64,000 nt of DNA from Cytobacillus suaedae (GCA_014960805.1 CP063163.1:1257584-1321583), one strand, 5' to 3'. Shown: positions 8,318-17,163, counted from the first letter of the stretch. Notes: generated by a model not told the origin, from the letters alone. Made by a program: numbers and translations.

Positions 8318-9010
8318 ATGATTGAGTTAAAAAAAGTGAGTCACGATTTTGAGATTGGAAAAAAAGGAAATAAAACGATTATCCCGGTATTACGTGATAT
8401 TTCCTTTCATGTAAAGCAGGGAGAAATTGTAACTGTGGTTGGGCGAAGCGGCTCAGGTAAGTCGACACTTCTCAATTTAATTAGTGGTTTTATTCGCCCT
8501 AAAGAAGGTGAAATTACAATAAATCGAGCAAGAGTATCAGATTTTAATGAAGCAAAGTTTGCGGAATTTAGACTTCAGAATGTAGGGTTTATTTTTCAGA
8601 GCTTTCAATTAATCCCAAGTATGACGGCTTTTCAAAATGTTGAGTTGCCTCTTATTTTAAAAGGCGTAGCGGAGGGTGAACGTAAGAAAAAGACGGAGGA
8701 GATGTTAAAAAAGGTAGGCTTACTCCAGTTTGCAGAGCATTATCCGAGTGAATTATCTGGTGGGCAACAGCAACGGGTTAGTATTGCTAGAGCCTTAATT
8801 GTGAATCCACCGCTTATTTTAGCAGACGAACCAACAGGAAGTTTAGACAGTGAAACAGAAGAGGAACTACTAGATTTTATTAAAGAATTAAACCGTGAGT
8901 TGGGAATTACTTTTTTAATTATTACTCATGACGAAAAAGTAGCAAAGGTTGGCCATCGTACGATTGAAATTGGAGATGGTAGGATCACGAATGAGATGGT
9001 GGCGGTATGA
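8318..9010 (+). CDS. ytrE: ABC exporter ATP-binding protein, YtrE/LolD/MacB type
   Basis: A 230-residue compact ATPase with Walker A GRSGSGKST, Q-loop FQSFQLIPSMTAFQNVELPL, perfect signature LSGGQQQR, Walker B LILADEPTGSLD and switch ITHD. These features mark the MacB/LolD/YtrE (type VII exporter) group, which works with FtsX-like permeases. AAGGAG lies ten bases before the ATG. The stop overlaps the start of the next gene by four bases (ATGA). Confidence 0.9.
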   Translation: MIELKKVSHDFEIGKKGNKTIIPVLRDISFHVKQGEIVTVVGRSGSGKSTLLNLISGFIRPKEGEITINRARVSDFNEAKFAEFRLQNVGFIFQSFQLIPSMTAFQNVELPLILKGVAEGERKKKTEEMLKKVGLLQFAEHYPSELSGGQQQRVSIARALIVNPPLILADEPTGSLDSETEEELLDFIKELNRELGITFLIITHDEKVAKVGHRTIEIGDGRITNEMVAV

Positions 9011-10359
9011 AATTTAAGGACCAGTTCCAGTTTGTAAGACAAAATATGAAGAAAAATAAGACTCGTATTTTTATGACCATTTTAGCAACAGCTATGGGGT
9101 GTACTTTCTTAATTGTCCTGGCTTCTGTAGGATTTGGCTTGCATAAGTCCATTGTAAAGGATGTCACTGAGCAAAGAATGGTTACGCAAATTGATATTTA
9201 TGGTAAGGAGGAACCAGAAAAAGGCTACCGCCAAATTAGTGATCAAGATATAGATTACTTTGAGAATATCGAAAATGTAAAGGCAGTTACCCGAAGAACT
9301 ACATTACAGCAATCGGGGGCTTATGAGATTGACGGTTATAAGACAGATGCTCAAGCATTGGTTGCTCATATGCCTTCCGAGTTAGCGGCAGGCTTCGAAC
9401 TTTCAGAGGGCAGATTACCTGAAAGTGATAATGAAATTGTTGTAGGGTACGATTTTGTTCAATTTTTAACACCTAATGATCTTTCCCCTGAAGAGGTATT
9501 TGATGAAACGGGTAAGGTGAAGGAAGAATATAAATACCCTAACAGTTTATTAGGTAAAGAGGTACAATTAACAGTTTTTCAAAATATTGAAGGGAAAGAA
9601 GTACAAGAAGTATTTCCTTTAACGGTTGTTGGTGTTGGGGTAAACCCAACAAGAGAATGGGCCCTTGATCGTAATGTGTTCATCTCTGAAGCGATGTTAA
9701 CAAAGATTGAAGAGTTTACCGGTACACCTAATGGAATGGTTAATCCTCCTGATGGAAGCGGAATCCCAGCACCAGTTTTTTCAGAAGAACGATCATATGA
9801 TGAAGTAAAAATCTATGCCAAAAACATGGAAGCCATAGAAGGAATTACTGAACAATTAGAAGCAAAGCACTATGGTGCGTATTCCGTGGTCAGTGAACTT
9901 AAACAGGTAAACATGTTGTTTAATATTATGAAGGCGGGTCTTATTTTTATCGGAACAATTGCCATTATCATTGCTTCGATTGGTATTTACAATACAATGA
10001 CGATGGCTGTAACTGAACGAGCACCTGACATTGGAATTATGAAGGCAATCGGAGCTAGTCCATCAGTGATTAAGAGGATCTTCTTAATCGAAAGTAGTTA
10101 TATAGGTCTTCTCGGTGCTTTATTTGGAACTATGGTAGCTTATGGGATTAGTTATATCGTGAATCTTGCTCTACCAATGATTCTTGGTAGTGTATTTGAT
10201 GAAAATCCACCTGAGGGTCTAATGTTCTCTTATATTCCTTGGTCACTGCCACTCATTTGTGTTGGGATTTGTTTGTTCGTCACTATTCTTTCAGGAATGA
10301 GACCAGCCCAAAGAGCAACAAATGTAGATGTTTTAAAGGCAATGAGAAGAGAAGTTTAA
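9007..10359 (+). CDS. ytrF: MacB/FtsX-type ABC permease, YtrF-like
   Basis: A 450-residue permease with one N-terminal helix (~20-40), a ~250-residue extracellular MacB-like domain, and three C-terminal helices with the FtsX motif (MTMAVTERAPDIGIMKAIGASPSVIKRIF). With YtrE it forms a mechanotransmission-type complex rather than a classical pore. In B. subtilis the ytr operon affects cell-wall thickness and antibiotic response. It is the last gene of the operon, followed by a terminator. Confidence 0.88.
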   Translation: MKFKDQFQFVRQNMKKNKTRIFMTILATAMGCTFLIVLASVGFGLHKSIVKDVTEQRMVTQIDIYGKEEPEKGYRQISDQDIDYFENIENVKAVTRRTTLQQSGAYEIDGYKTDAQALVAHMPSELAAGFELSEGRLPESDNEIVVGYDFVQFLTPNDLSPEEVFDETGKVKEEYKYPNSLLGKEVQLTVFQNIEGKEVQEVFPLTVVGVGVNPTREWALDRNVFISEAMLTKIEEFTGTPNGMVNPPDGSGIPAPVFSEERSYDEVKIYAKNMEAIEGITEQLEAKHYGAYSVVSELKQVNMLFNIMKAGLIFIGTIAIIIASIGIYNTMTMAVTERAPDIGIMKAIGASPSVIKRIFLIESSYIGLLGALFGTMVAYGISYIVNLALPMILGSVFDENPPEGLMFSYIPWSLPLICVGICLFVTILSGMRPAQRATNVDVLKAMRREV

Positions 10360-10372
10360 TTACGCATTAACC

Positions 10373-10402
10373 GAGTAACTTGTTAAGAGTTACTCTTTTT
10401 TA
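10373..10402 (+). terminator. Terminator of the ytr-like operon
   Basis: GAGTAACT pairs with AGTTACTC around a 7-base loop, followed by a run of T. Confidence 0.9.
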
Positions 10403-10474
10403 ATTTCCAGAAAAATATAGGTATACAGAACACTTGTTTGGTATATAATAATCGTAACAAGGAGTGATGTTGCG

Positions 10475-10702
10475 ATGATGGGGATTTTAAAAAGAGCTTT
10501 TCATGAACAGTCAACCATTGAGATTATTTATATTAGCAAGGGTGGTGTTGTATCAGGGCGTTTGATTAAGGTTATGGAGATTAAGGAGAATACCTTGATT
10601 GCATATTGCTATTTACGTAATAAGAGAAGGACCTTTTTACTTGAAAATATATTATCAGCAGATGTGCCAAGACGAAGAGGAAAGTACCCTCAGGCAAATT
10701 AA
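10475..10702 (+). CDS. Small WYL-like protein
   Basis: A 75-residue cytoplasmic protein. It resembles the short stand-alone WYL-type proteins of Bacilli: TIEIIYISKGGVVSGR, then IAYCYLRNKRRTFLLENILSA, a beta-rich SH3-like fold. WYL domains often bind nucleic acid or nucleotides, but the function of these short versions is unknown. AGGAG lies ten bases before the ATG. It converges on the chemoreceptor gene and shares a terminator with it. Confidence 0.7.
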   Translation: MMGILKRAFHEQSTIEIIYISKGGVVSGRLIKVMEIKENTLIAYCYLRNKRRTFLLENILSADVPRRRGKYPQAN

Positions 10703-10727
10703 AAAGAGCACCATGACGATGCTCTTT
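10703..10727. terminator. Shared hairpin between convergent genes
   Basis: AAAGAGCA pairs with TGCTCTTT. On the minus strand it is followed by TTTTTAATTT, so it mainly terminates the chemoreceptor transcript. Confidence 0.75.
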
Positions 10728-10736
10728 AACAAGGGG

Positions 10737-12461
10737 TTATGAAAGTTTAAATCTACGTATCTGGCTATTAAGTTCTTCGGCTAACATTGATAACTGATCA
10801 GCACTTCCTGCGATTTCCTCCATTGAACTAGTTGTTTGTTGAATGGATGCAGAGGTTTGTTCAACTCCTGCCGCTGATTCTTCAGATACTGATGCAATGT
10901 TTATAATGGATTTACTCATTTGTTCACTGCTACTTACAATGTCTATTAAATTGTTGGAAACATCTTGGATTCTAGTAACCATCTCTAGTACAGATTGATT
11001 AATAGTCTCAAATGTTTGACCTGTAGCTTGGATTTGTTCAGAGCCTTTTTCAACTTGATGATAGCCTTCTTCAAGGGAAGATACAACTTCTCCGGATTCC
11101 TTTTGAATACCTGCAACAATTCCAGTGATATCGGAAACTGAAACCGAAACCTGTTCAGCTAATTTACGAACCTCATCTGCTACAACGGCGAAGCCTTTAC
11201 CATGTTCACCAGCTCTTGCTGCTTCGATGGCAGCGTTTAATGCAAGTAGGTTTGTTTGGTCAGCGATTGCTTTAATTACACCAACAAGAGTTGAAATTTC
11301 TTTAGAATGTTTATCAAGTCCTTTTACTTTGTTCACCGCAACATTAAAGATTTCATCGATGGAATTCATTTGTTGGACAGAAGAATCCATCAACTGACTA
11401 CCATCTTTAGTAAGCTTTAGGACAAAGTTTGACGAATCATGAATAAGTTGACCGTTTGTATTTGCAACTGTGATTTTATCAATAAAGGTAGACATGGCTT
11501 CTGAAAGTTCAGATGAATCATTGGCTTGTGATTCAGAACCGGCAGAAAGCTCTTGCATAGTAGCCGCAACCTGTCTGCTTCCTTCTTTTACTTCATTTGC
11601 TGATTGTGTCAATTCTTCACTTTGACTTGTTACTGTTTCGGAGACGTTAGAGATTTTTGAAACCATGTCTCTTAAGCTAACCAACATAACATTCATAGCT
11701 GAACTAAGTTGGCCGATTTCATCCTTACCTGTATAGCTATTTGCGTCAATAGTTAGGTTACCCTCGGAAATTTCCTTGGCCATTTTTATGACACTGTTTA
11801 GATTTTTATGAACGATACGGTTGATTAAATAAACAATTAAAATACCTAGTACTGTAGATAGAGCGATTGCAATAAGTAGAATTGTAATTGCATTGTCTAA
11901 ACTTTTAGAAACCTGTTTCATAGCTGTATCACGTTGGTTATCCAAGATACTACGTAAATCTTCTAGATTTTTCACTACTCCACTTCGGAGTATTTGTGTT
12001 TTTCCACGATTTAATAATGCTTTAGATTGGTCCCCACTTTTTATTGCTGGAACGATAGAATTTAAAAAGAGTGCATTAATATCTTCATCCGCTTTGTCAA
12101 TATTACCTAGGAGGACAATCTCTTCATTTGAAGTTAGCTGTGGCTTTAACTCTACTAGAAATAATGTCAGCGACTCATCAATTTCTTTAAACTCCTCAAT
12201 ATAAGCTTCCTTAGGGCTACTTAAGTAATCTGCGATACGGGCATCTTTTGAACGGATTAAAGAAGCGATTTCAGTTATAATGATTGAGTTATTACTCTTG
12301 TTTTCTAGTGAAGCTAGTTCAGTCTTTACTTCTTGGATTTGGAAAAAAATAATGACGGCTGAAGCACAGAATAAAGCAATTGATAAACCAAGGGCTATCC
12401 CAAATTTCCAGCCTATTTTAAGATTACTAAGCTTTAAAAGGCTTGGTCTTTTTCTGAACAT
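10737..12461 (-). CDS. Methyl-accepting chemotaxis protein
   Basis: A 574-residue chemoreceptor. It has a first helix at ~18-40, a ~145-residue extracellular part resembling a four-helix-bundle sensor, a second helix at ~190-212, a HAMP domain, and a long coiled-coil signalling domain with the highly conserved hairpin tip ([20 protein letters not shown]). It binds CheW/CheA at the tip and is adjusted by methylation. AGGAGG precedes the ATG. The leader carries a c-di-GMP-I riboswitch and a terminator, so its production should depend on the motile-sessile second messenger. The ligand cannot be predicted. Confidence 0.93.
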   Translation of the reverse strand: MFRKRPSLLKLSNLKIGWKFGIALGLSIALFCASAVIIFFQIQEVKTELASLENKSNNSIIITEIASLIRSKDARIADYLSSPKEAYIEEFKEIDESLTLFLVELKPQLTSNEEIVLLGNIDKADEDINALFLNSIVPAIKSGDQSKALLNRGKTQILRSGVVKNLEDLRSILDNQRDTAMKQVSKSLDNAITILLIAIALSTVLGILIVYLINRIVHKNLNSVIKMAKEISEGNLTIDANSYTGKDEIGQLSSAMNVMLVSLRDMVSKISNVSETVTSQSEELTQSANEVKEGSRQVAATMQELSAGSESQANDSSELSEAMSTFIDKITVANTNGQLIHDSSNFVLKLTKDGSQLMDSSVQQMNSIDEIFNVAVNKVKGLDKHSKEISTLVGVIKAIADQTNLLALNAAIEAARAGEHGKGFAVVADEVRKLAEQVSVSVSDITGIVAGIQKESGEVVSSLEEGYHQVEKGSEQIQATGQTFETINQSVLEMVTRIQDVSNNLIDIVSSSEQMSKSIINIASVSEESAAGVEQTSASIQQTTSSMEEIAGSADQLSMLAEELNSQIRRFKLS

Positions 12462-12493
12462 TTATGTACCTCCTATGTAAAAAACTTTAATAA

Positions 12494-12555
12494 AAAACTC
12501 TTCCTAATGACGTAAATAGTATGGAGCATAATTTACGCAAAGCAGAAAGAGTTTT
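12494..12555 (-). terminator. Expression-platform terminator of the c-di-GMP riboswitch
   Basis: Read on the minus strand, AAAACTCTT (12555-12547) pairs with AAGAGTTTT (12502-12494), followed by a T-rich tail. An inner stem, CGTAAAT/ATTTACG, extends the hairpin. It lies between the aptamer and the chemoreceptor start, as expected for transcriptional control. Confidence 0.85.
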
Positions 12556-12568
12556 CAACATCCTAACT

Positions 12569-12640
12569 GGCAACCCGGCCATCATAGCAATAAAGCTGAA
12601 GATCCGTGGCTTTGCGTCCCCGACTTTCGGCGGGTTTGCC
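12569..12640 (-). promoter_or_regulatory. Cyclic di-GMP-I (GEMM-I) riboswitch aptamer
   Basis: On the minus strand the hallmark parts appear in order: GGCAAACC, a stem capped by CGAAAG, GGGACGCAAAGCCACGG, and the 3' strand GATGGCCGGGTTGCC, whose end pairs back to the first GGCAA. These are the conserved positions of the GEMM-I class. The chemoreceptor is a typical target of this class. A minus-strand promoter lies upstream and a terminator downstream. Confidence 0.95.
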
Positions 12641-12685
12641 TTTTACTTTTTAGGAAATTAGCTATAGTCATTAAGTAATAGATTA

Positions 12686-12714
12686 ATTATATAGCGATAT
12701 TCTTTTTAAAGCAA
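12686..12714 (-). promoter_or_regulatory. Sigma-A-like promoter of the riboswitch-chemoreceptor transcript
   Basis: On the minus strand TTGCTT (12714-12709) and TATAAT (12691-12686) are 17 bp apart. Transcription would begin about 40 bases before the aptamer. Motility genes usually use sigma-D; this looks like the housekeeping form. Confidence 0.7.
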
Positions 12715-12751
12715 TAAAGGAAATGACGAAATATGTTGAAAAATGCGAAAT

Positions 12752-13981
12752 TTATATACTAGGTTTAACTGGTGGAAGGGATTTCGCTTTTGTTTTTAGA
12801 TTTAGTGTAATTAAGGCAATAACGATAGTTGCTGTGATTAATGTCCCGTGCAATACCCATACCATTTTTGGTAGAGTAAGAGTTTCTAATAGAATAGGTG
12901 CTACAACAAATCCTAATGCGAAACCTAGTGATTTTAATAGCATTCCAACTCCAAAGATTCTCCCTCTTATATGATTATCTGTTTTTTGTAGTATTGTTGA
13001 GTGGAGCGTTGTAAATGTTGCATCAAACACCCCTGTAAAGAAAGCAAACGGAAAAATAATCCATAGGTTAAGGTTTGATAAAAAGACAATAAATCCTACA
13101 GACATAAGGATAGCGGATATGAAAGCACTATAAAATAAGCGATCCCCATGTAACCACTTTATCTTAGGGATAATCATGGTTGCCACAACTGACCCAATCC
13201 CCCATATTCCCCAAATCATCCCATAGTAGAATCCTTGACGAGTAGAATCTATATCTTCAGCCAGCAGAGGAATGCCAAGATTGTGTGAGCTACCAGCAAA
13301 AGCACCAATTAGGAAGACAATGTTAACCATAAGCAACATCGGGGCAATCATTATATAGGAATAAACCTCTTTTAAATCATCACCGATGCTCTTTAGTTTT
13401 TGTTTGAAACCACTAGCCAAAGCAGCTGCTTTTTTGGGATTTCCGGAATCCCATTTAACTTTAAAAAGAACTGCAGCTGATAACAGATAGGTGAGAGCGT
13501 CAATCAATAAAGTTGCGTTGTAGCCGAGGAAATCAGTGATAACTCCAGCACCAATGAAGCCGGCAACAAGGCTGATGGATGTAAGCCTTGAGATAAGTGC
13601 ATTTGTTTCAAGGACTTTATCTTGGCCAAAAATTTGTGGTACTTCAGAGTTGAAACTAACCATAAAGAATGTACTTGATAGGCCGATTAAAAAGGCTACG
13701 CATAAGATCATTATTGGGTTAGGAAATGGAATTAATAGAAGGATGATAATGGCACGAAAAATATCAGTGTAAATCATAATTTTACGACGGTCATATCTGT
13801 CGGCTAATATCCCTGAAAAAAGACTGGATAATACACCTCCAAGTGTTCTGACAGCCATAGTAGCAGCAAGCCAAACTGTACTGCCTGTTGCAGCATACAT
13901 TACAACATTTAAAACAATTAGGTCCATAAAAGTTCCTAGATCAGAGAAGGCTTTCGTATAGAGAATTATTTTTTTGCTCAT
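12752..13981 (-). CDS. MFS transporter
   Basis: A 409-residue major facilitator with about twelve membrane segments. The loop motif GILADRYDRRKIM after the second helix is the MFS signature (D-R-x-G/D-R-R). It belongs to the same MFS_3-type group as the protein at 1390 but is clearly a different member. AAGGAG precedes the ATG. It is a single gene and probably exports a toxic compound; the substrate is unknown. Confidence 0.85.
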   Translation of the reverse strand: MSKKIILYTKAFSDLGTFMDLIVLNVVMYAATGSTVWLAATMAVRTLGGVLSSLFSGILADRYDRRKIMIYTDIFRAIIILLLIPFPNPIMILCVAFLIGLSSTFFMVSFNSEVPQIFGQDKVLETNALISRLTSISLVAGFIGAGVITDFLGYNATLLIDALTYLLSAAVLFKVKWDSGNPKKAAALASGFKQKLKSIGDDLKEVYSYIMIAPMLLMVNIVFLIGAFAGSSHNLGIPLLAEDIDSTRQGFYYGMIWGIWGIGSVVATMIIPKIKWLHGDRLFYSAFISAILMSVGFIVFLSNLNLWIIFPFAFFTGVFDATFTTLHSTILQKTDNHIRGRIFGVGMLLKSLGFALGFVVAPILLETLTLPKMVWVLHGTLITATIVIALITLNLKTKAKSLPPVKPSI

Positions 13982-14104
13982 GTGGTTCTCCTTAAGGTTA
14001 TAATAGCTCTATTTTAATAATTTTCATATTATTTCGCAACACGAAATTTTTATTTTTTTACGAGAAGGAATGAAGTCTTAAAAGTTGGTAGATACTATAT
14101 GTGA

Positions 14105-14189
14105 GGATTTGTAGCTCAACTAATAGAGCAGCCAACCGTATCACCGAATATGGTTGTGCATGTTGTAGGTGAAAGGCCTACCAAGTCCT
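14105..14189 (+). ncRNA. tRNA-like cloverleaf RNA with non-canonical anticodon and T arms
   Basis: A 7-bp acceptor stem (GGATTTG with CAAGTCC), TA at positions 8-9 and a normal D arm (GCTC-AACTAATA-GAGC) look like a tRNA. A T-like stem (GTAGG/CCTAC) with a 7-base loop sits at the right distance from the acceptor end, but the loop reads TGAAAGG and not TTCRANY. The anticodon arm is replaced by a 9-bp hairpin (14133-14156) with a 6-base loop. No CCA is encoded. It is either a decayed tRNA or a tRNA-like regulatory RNA. A terminator follows 21 bases later. Confidence 0.55.
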
Positions 14190-14209
14190 CCTACATAGTA
14201 AAAAGAGAA

Positions 14210-14241
14210 AACAGCATCCACACTGGAATGCTGTTTTTATT
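14210..14241. terminator. Bidirectional terminator after the tRNA-like RNA
   Basis: AACAGCAT pairs with ATGCTGTT. T-rich sequence follows on both strands. It ends the tRNA-like transcript on + and the small membrane protein transcript on minus. Confidence 0.85.
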
Positions 14242-14567
14242 TATACATATATAATTAAAGATAGTACAATTCCGATACCCATTACTAAAAGTGAGCCTAT
14301 AAAGAATGGATTAACTAGAGCACTGTATTTTTCTTCTGGTATAAACTTCATATTTAACATTTCCCCAAGGCCATTGTACATATCAAAGCTTAAGCCAGTC
14401 TCCGCATTTTTACCTCTATTGGAGGAGAACCAAATGATTGCACTCATAAAAGCTCCAAATAAAAATAAAACATCATGATATTGCATATCCAAAACCCATG
14501 ATAAGAAAAAACCTAATAATAGTTCGATTACGATAGCTAATCCAGTTAGTAGTGCATAAAGTAGCAA
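14241..14567 (-). CDS. Small membrane protein of unknown function
   Basis: A 108-residue protein with three hydrophobic segments (~3-25, ~31-47 and ~88-106) and a central hydrophilic stretch containing GLSFDMYNGLGEMLNMKF. The start is TTG with GGGTGAT eight bases upstream. I do not recognise a family. It converges with the tRNA-like RNA and shares its terminator. Confidence 0.65.
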   Translation of the reverse strand: MLLYALLTGLAIVIELLLGFFLSWVLDMQYHDVLFLFGAFMSAIIWFSSNRGKNAETGLSFDMYNGLGEMLNMKFIPEEKYSALVNPFFIGSLLVMGIGIVLSLIIYV

Positions 14568-14734
14568 GTTTTATCACCCTTTCATTTCACACAAATCGTA
14601 TTTTACCATAGTTTTCTCTTACGTAGAATATTTTATAAAAAGTGTAAAGGAAGATTGCTCTAGATAGAGAATATAAGAAAGGGGCTAAATGGATACAAAC
14701 ATTTGATAGAAACACACGGAGGATTAAAGAAAAG

Positions 14735-15289
14735 ATGAATAAAGGAAAGATTATCTATTTAAATGGAGTCTCGAGTTCGGGTAAAACGAGCTTAAGCAAA
14801 GAGTTAACCAAGCTTCTTCAAGATTACTTTCATTTCTCAATCGATGATTTTGATTATATCATCGAAAAAATGGAGGATCGTCAGAATAGTAGGTTGATTC
14901 CAATTGCAACCGAAATTTTTTATCATCAAACAATTAAGATGTTCTCTGATCAAGGTGTAAATCTACTAATAGATGATGTTTTACATAACGAGTTAAGTTT
15001 GAAAAGTGCTACTGTAACATTACAAGATTATCCAGTACTGTTTGTTGGGGTTCATTGTCCATTAGAAGAATTAGAGCGACGTGAACGCGAACGTGGCAAT
15101 CGAACAATAGGGCAAGCGAAACGCCAGTTGGACTTTGTGCATCAAAATGGAGAAACGTATGATGTTGAGGTAGATACGTTTCTTGAGATGATAGATGCTT
15201 GTACTAATCGAATCGTGATGGCTGTTGATCAAAATCTTTTTTCGCATGGATGGCAGACGACATGTGAGCAACTAAAGATTAGTGAATAA
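14735..15289 (+). CDS. Chloramphenicol phosphotransferase-like kinase
   Basis: A 184-residue P-loop protein. It starts MNKGKIIYLNGVSSSGKTS (Walker A GVSSSGKTS), followed by HFSIDDFD and, mid-protein, LLIDDVLHN and GVHCPLEELERREXER-type motifs (here ERRERERGNR). This pattern is the CPT (chloramphenicol O-phosphotransferase-like) family, which phosphorylates small molecules in the cytoplasm. Whether chloramphenicol is the substrate cannot be judged. GGAGG lies 12 bases upstream of the ATG. It is probably co-transcribed with the acetyltransferase 12 bases downstream. Confidence 0.85.
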   Translation: MNKGKIIYLNGVSSSGKTSLSKELTKLLQDYFHFSIDDFDYIIEKMEDRQNSRLIPIATEIFYHQTIKMFSDQGVNLLIDDVLHNELSLKSATVTLQDYPVLFVGVHCPLEELERRERERGNRTIGQAKRQLDFVHQNGETYDVEVDTFLEMIDACTNRIVMAVDQNLFSHGWQTTCEQLKISE

Positions 15290-15301
15290 GGAAGGTTAGG
15301 C

Positions 15302-15796
15302 ATGAATATTCAGATTAAATTATTGCAATTAGATGATGCAAACTTGCTATATCAGTTTGAAAAGGAGAACAAGGAATATTTCGAAACAATGGTACCTAGT
15401 CGTGGGCAAGAATATTACGTGTTTGATCATTTTTTAAAACAGTTACATTCCCTCCTTGATGAACAGGCAGAGGGTTTATCTTATTTCTATCTAATAAAAA
15501 GTGTAAACGGTGAGATTGTGGGTCGAATAAATTTAGTCGATATTGAAGATAGCACAGGACACTTAGGCTATCGAGTAGGGGAAAAATATCTAGGCAGAGG
15601 TATAGCTTCCCAAGCGGTAAGAGAGTTATTATCAACAACCACCATTAGGGAAATCAATGCAAAGACAACGAGTAATAACTTTGCTTCACAACGTGTGTTA
15701 GAAAGAAATCAGTTCAGCCTTGTAACAAAAGATCTTGAGGCAATCTCATTGAATAATCAGGTTGTTGATTTTTATCATTATCGTTGGGAAAGATAA
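15302..15796 (+). CDS. GNAT N-acetyltransferase, RimJ/RimL-like
   Basis: A 164-residue GNAT protein. The acetyl-CoA loop is seen as GYRVGEKYLGRGIASQAVREL (Q/R-x-x-G-x-G/A region, ~85-105), followed by AKTTSNNFASQRVLERNQF, the conserved N-x-x-S of motif B. The RimJ/RimL subgroup acetylates N-terminal amines of ribosomal proteins or small amines. It is 12 bases behind the CPT-like kinase, so the two may form a small resistance-type operon. Confidence 0.85.
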   Translation: MNIQIKLLQLDDANLLYQFEKENKEYFETMVPSRGQEYYVFDHFLKQLHSLLDEQAEGLSYFYLIKSVNGEIVGRINLVDIEDSTGHLGYRVGEKYLGRGIASQAVRELLSTTTIREINAKTTSNNFASQRVLERNQFSLVTKDLEAISLNNQVVDFYHYRWER

Positions 15797-15910
15797 AAAG
15801 GGTTTGTCCAATCAGTCCACAAAGTAAAGAAAGTCACAAAATGAATCATCTTTGTCCAATTCCTATTTGATTTTTCAACACTATAACAACTACTGAGTTG
15901 ATTGGAGGGA

Positions 15911-16040
15911 CAGGCACTTGACTCCTGCGGGAAGTAGAGGAAAGGTCGAGGAGGCTCGACTTCCTCCCCGATGGGAATTCGCCATTGAAAAAGCCGGTAT
16001 TTGGGCTTTTTCAAAATTCCCCGCGGAAAGCAAGTGCCTG
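15911..16040. repeat. 130-bp palindromic intergenic element with nested hairpins
   Basis: The ends are perfect inverted repeats: CAGGCACTTG (15911-15920) and CAAGTGCCTG (16031-16040). Inside are GTCGAG-GAGG-CTCGAC and GAAAAAGCC...GGCTTTTTC hairpins. GC content is far above that of the surroundings. The core (CTCCTGCGGGAA and CCGCGGAAAGCAAGTGCCTG, followed by CGGAAATCAACG) matches a repeat I recall as widespread between genes in Bacillus genomes. It encodes nothing and looks like a MITE-like or REP-like element. Confidence 0.8.
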
Positions 16041-16119
16041 GACCGGAAATCAACGGGCAAAATATCTTTAATAATTCAGAATATCAATTTATCAAAAGAT
16101 AGGTTTCTACAAATCTTGT

Positions 16120-16941
16120 TTAACCTTTATACACATAGTAATCCTGAGTTTGGAATTGTTCAAATCCACAGGATTCATATAATCCTAGTGCACGTTCATT
16201 TTTTATTTCAACCTCTAAGTAAATATTTTCAACATGGTTTGCTTCATCTAAGACAACGAGGGTTAATGCTTTTCGTCCAATTCCTTTTCCCTGGAATTCA
16301 GGGTAAACAGCGAAACTGTAAATCCAGCTATCCCCTTGTTCACGATAAACTCGAATTTTCCCAACCTTTTTTCCGTCCACTTCAATAATATAATGTGTGC
16401 CTTCATCTAGTATTCTGTCATTAAAAGATGTTGCTGCTTCTTCAGGCATTCCGAAGCACATCATATCTAACTCGATAGCAGTTACTTTATCCTCGAGAGA
16501 AGAAGCTTTCCTCAATACTACGTCATTGCTACGTTCTAAAGGAGAATGGTTGTATTTCATTTGGTATTCAGAAATAGAATAGATGCACGGTAATTTCTTT
16601 AAAAACTCACTTGCTGAAGCTGAATCCGCCGGTGCATTCAGTAGGATTCGCTCATACCCTTGATTTTTACAAACTTCAATTGCTTGTTGAAAAAGTTTGG
16701 TAAAGATGCCGTTGTTTCTAAAATCCGGGTGAACCATTCCACATAGCTCAACTTTGTCACCAAATCCATAGATTCCGATGAAACCTACTAGTAAAGAGGA
16801 TTCATACTTGAAGAAGTCTTCAGGTTCTTGACTACCTCTTGAACGTAGCATATCCCAATTTAATTTTAGTTTAATATTGTCATGCGATTCACAAACTTTT
16901 TGAAGGGATTCAATGTCTTGTAATTGTTGAGCTGTTAGCAT
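16120..16941 (-). CDS. Tandem-domain GNAT acetyltransferase
   Basis: A 273-residue protein with two GNAT domains. The first (~1-130) has a weak CoA loop (VHPDFRNNGIFTKLFQ). The second (~145-273) has a full one (VYPEFQGKGIGRKALTLVV) and the closing NERALGLYESCGF. Tandem GNATs often use only the second domain for catalysis. The substrate is unknown. GGGGGA precedes the ATG. It is divergent from the riboswitch-controlled gene at 17196. Confidence 0.85.
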   Translation of the reverse strand: MLTAQQLQDIESLQKVCESHDNIKLKLNWDMLRSRGSQEPEDFFKYESSLLVGFIGIYGFGDKVELCGMVHPDFRNNGIFTKLFQQAIEVCKNQGYERILLNAPADSASASEFLKKLPCIYSISEYQMKYNHSPLERSNDVVLRKASSLEDKVTAIELDMMCFGMPEEAATSFNDRILDEGTHYIIEVDGKKVGKIRVYREQGDSWIYSFAVYPEFQGKGIGRKALTLVVLDEANHVENIYLEVEIKNERALGLYESCGFEQFQTQDYYVYKG

Positions 16942-17050
16942 GTAGTCATTCCCCCGTTTAAAATAGATTCCTTTTTTATAATAAATGGAAATGGATAAAA
17001 AATACAGTTATATTTTTCAGAATAAACTATACTTTTTACCTAAAAATAGA

Positions 17051-17079
17051 TTGATTGAAAGATAAGGAAATGGTACTAT
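17051..17079 (+). promoter_or_regulatory. Promoter in front of the second c-di-GMP-I-like riboswitch
   Basis: TTGATT (17051-17056) and TACTAT (17074-17079) are 17 bp apart. A start near 17086 would place the aptamer at the very beginning of the RNA. Confidence 0.65.
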
Positions 17080-17091
17080 TTTAGTAATCTA

Positions 17092-17163
17092 GGGCAACCT
17101 TATTGAAAGATAGGGCGCAAAGCCACGGGTCTAAGGTTGGACAACTTAACCTGCGAGCTGCCA
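17092..17163 (+). promoter_or_regulatory. Cyclic di-GMP-I-like riboswitch with a shortened 3' strand
   Basis: GGGCAACC opens P1. CCTTAT-TGAAAG-ATAGGG forms the GAAA-capped stem. CGCAAAGCCACGGGTCTAAG is the conserved GEMM-I core. AGGTT/AACCT forms the next stem, and GCTGCC closes P1. The usual 3' strand (like GATAGCCAGGTTGCC) is replaced by GCGAGCTGCC, so this is a variant. No terminator lies between it and the start codon 33 bases later; control of translation is the simplest reading. Confidence 0.75.

Noticed and set aside
14105-14189. Ordinary tRNA gene
   Set aside because: No 5-bp anticodon stem with a 7-base loop can be drawn and the T loop lacks TTC.
15918-16388. 156-residue ORF across the palindromic repeat
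   Set aside because: It runs through the repeat and then antisense to the tandem GNAT gene; codon pattern is not protein-like.
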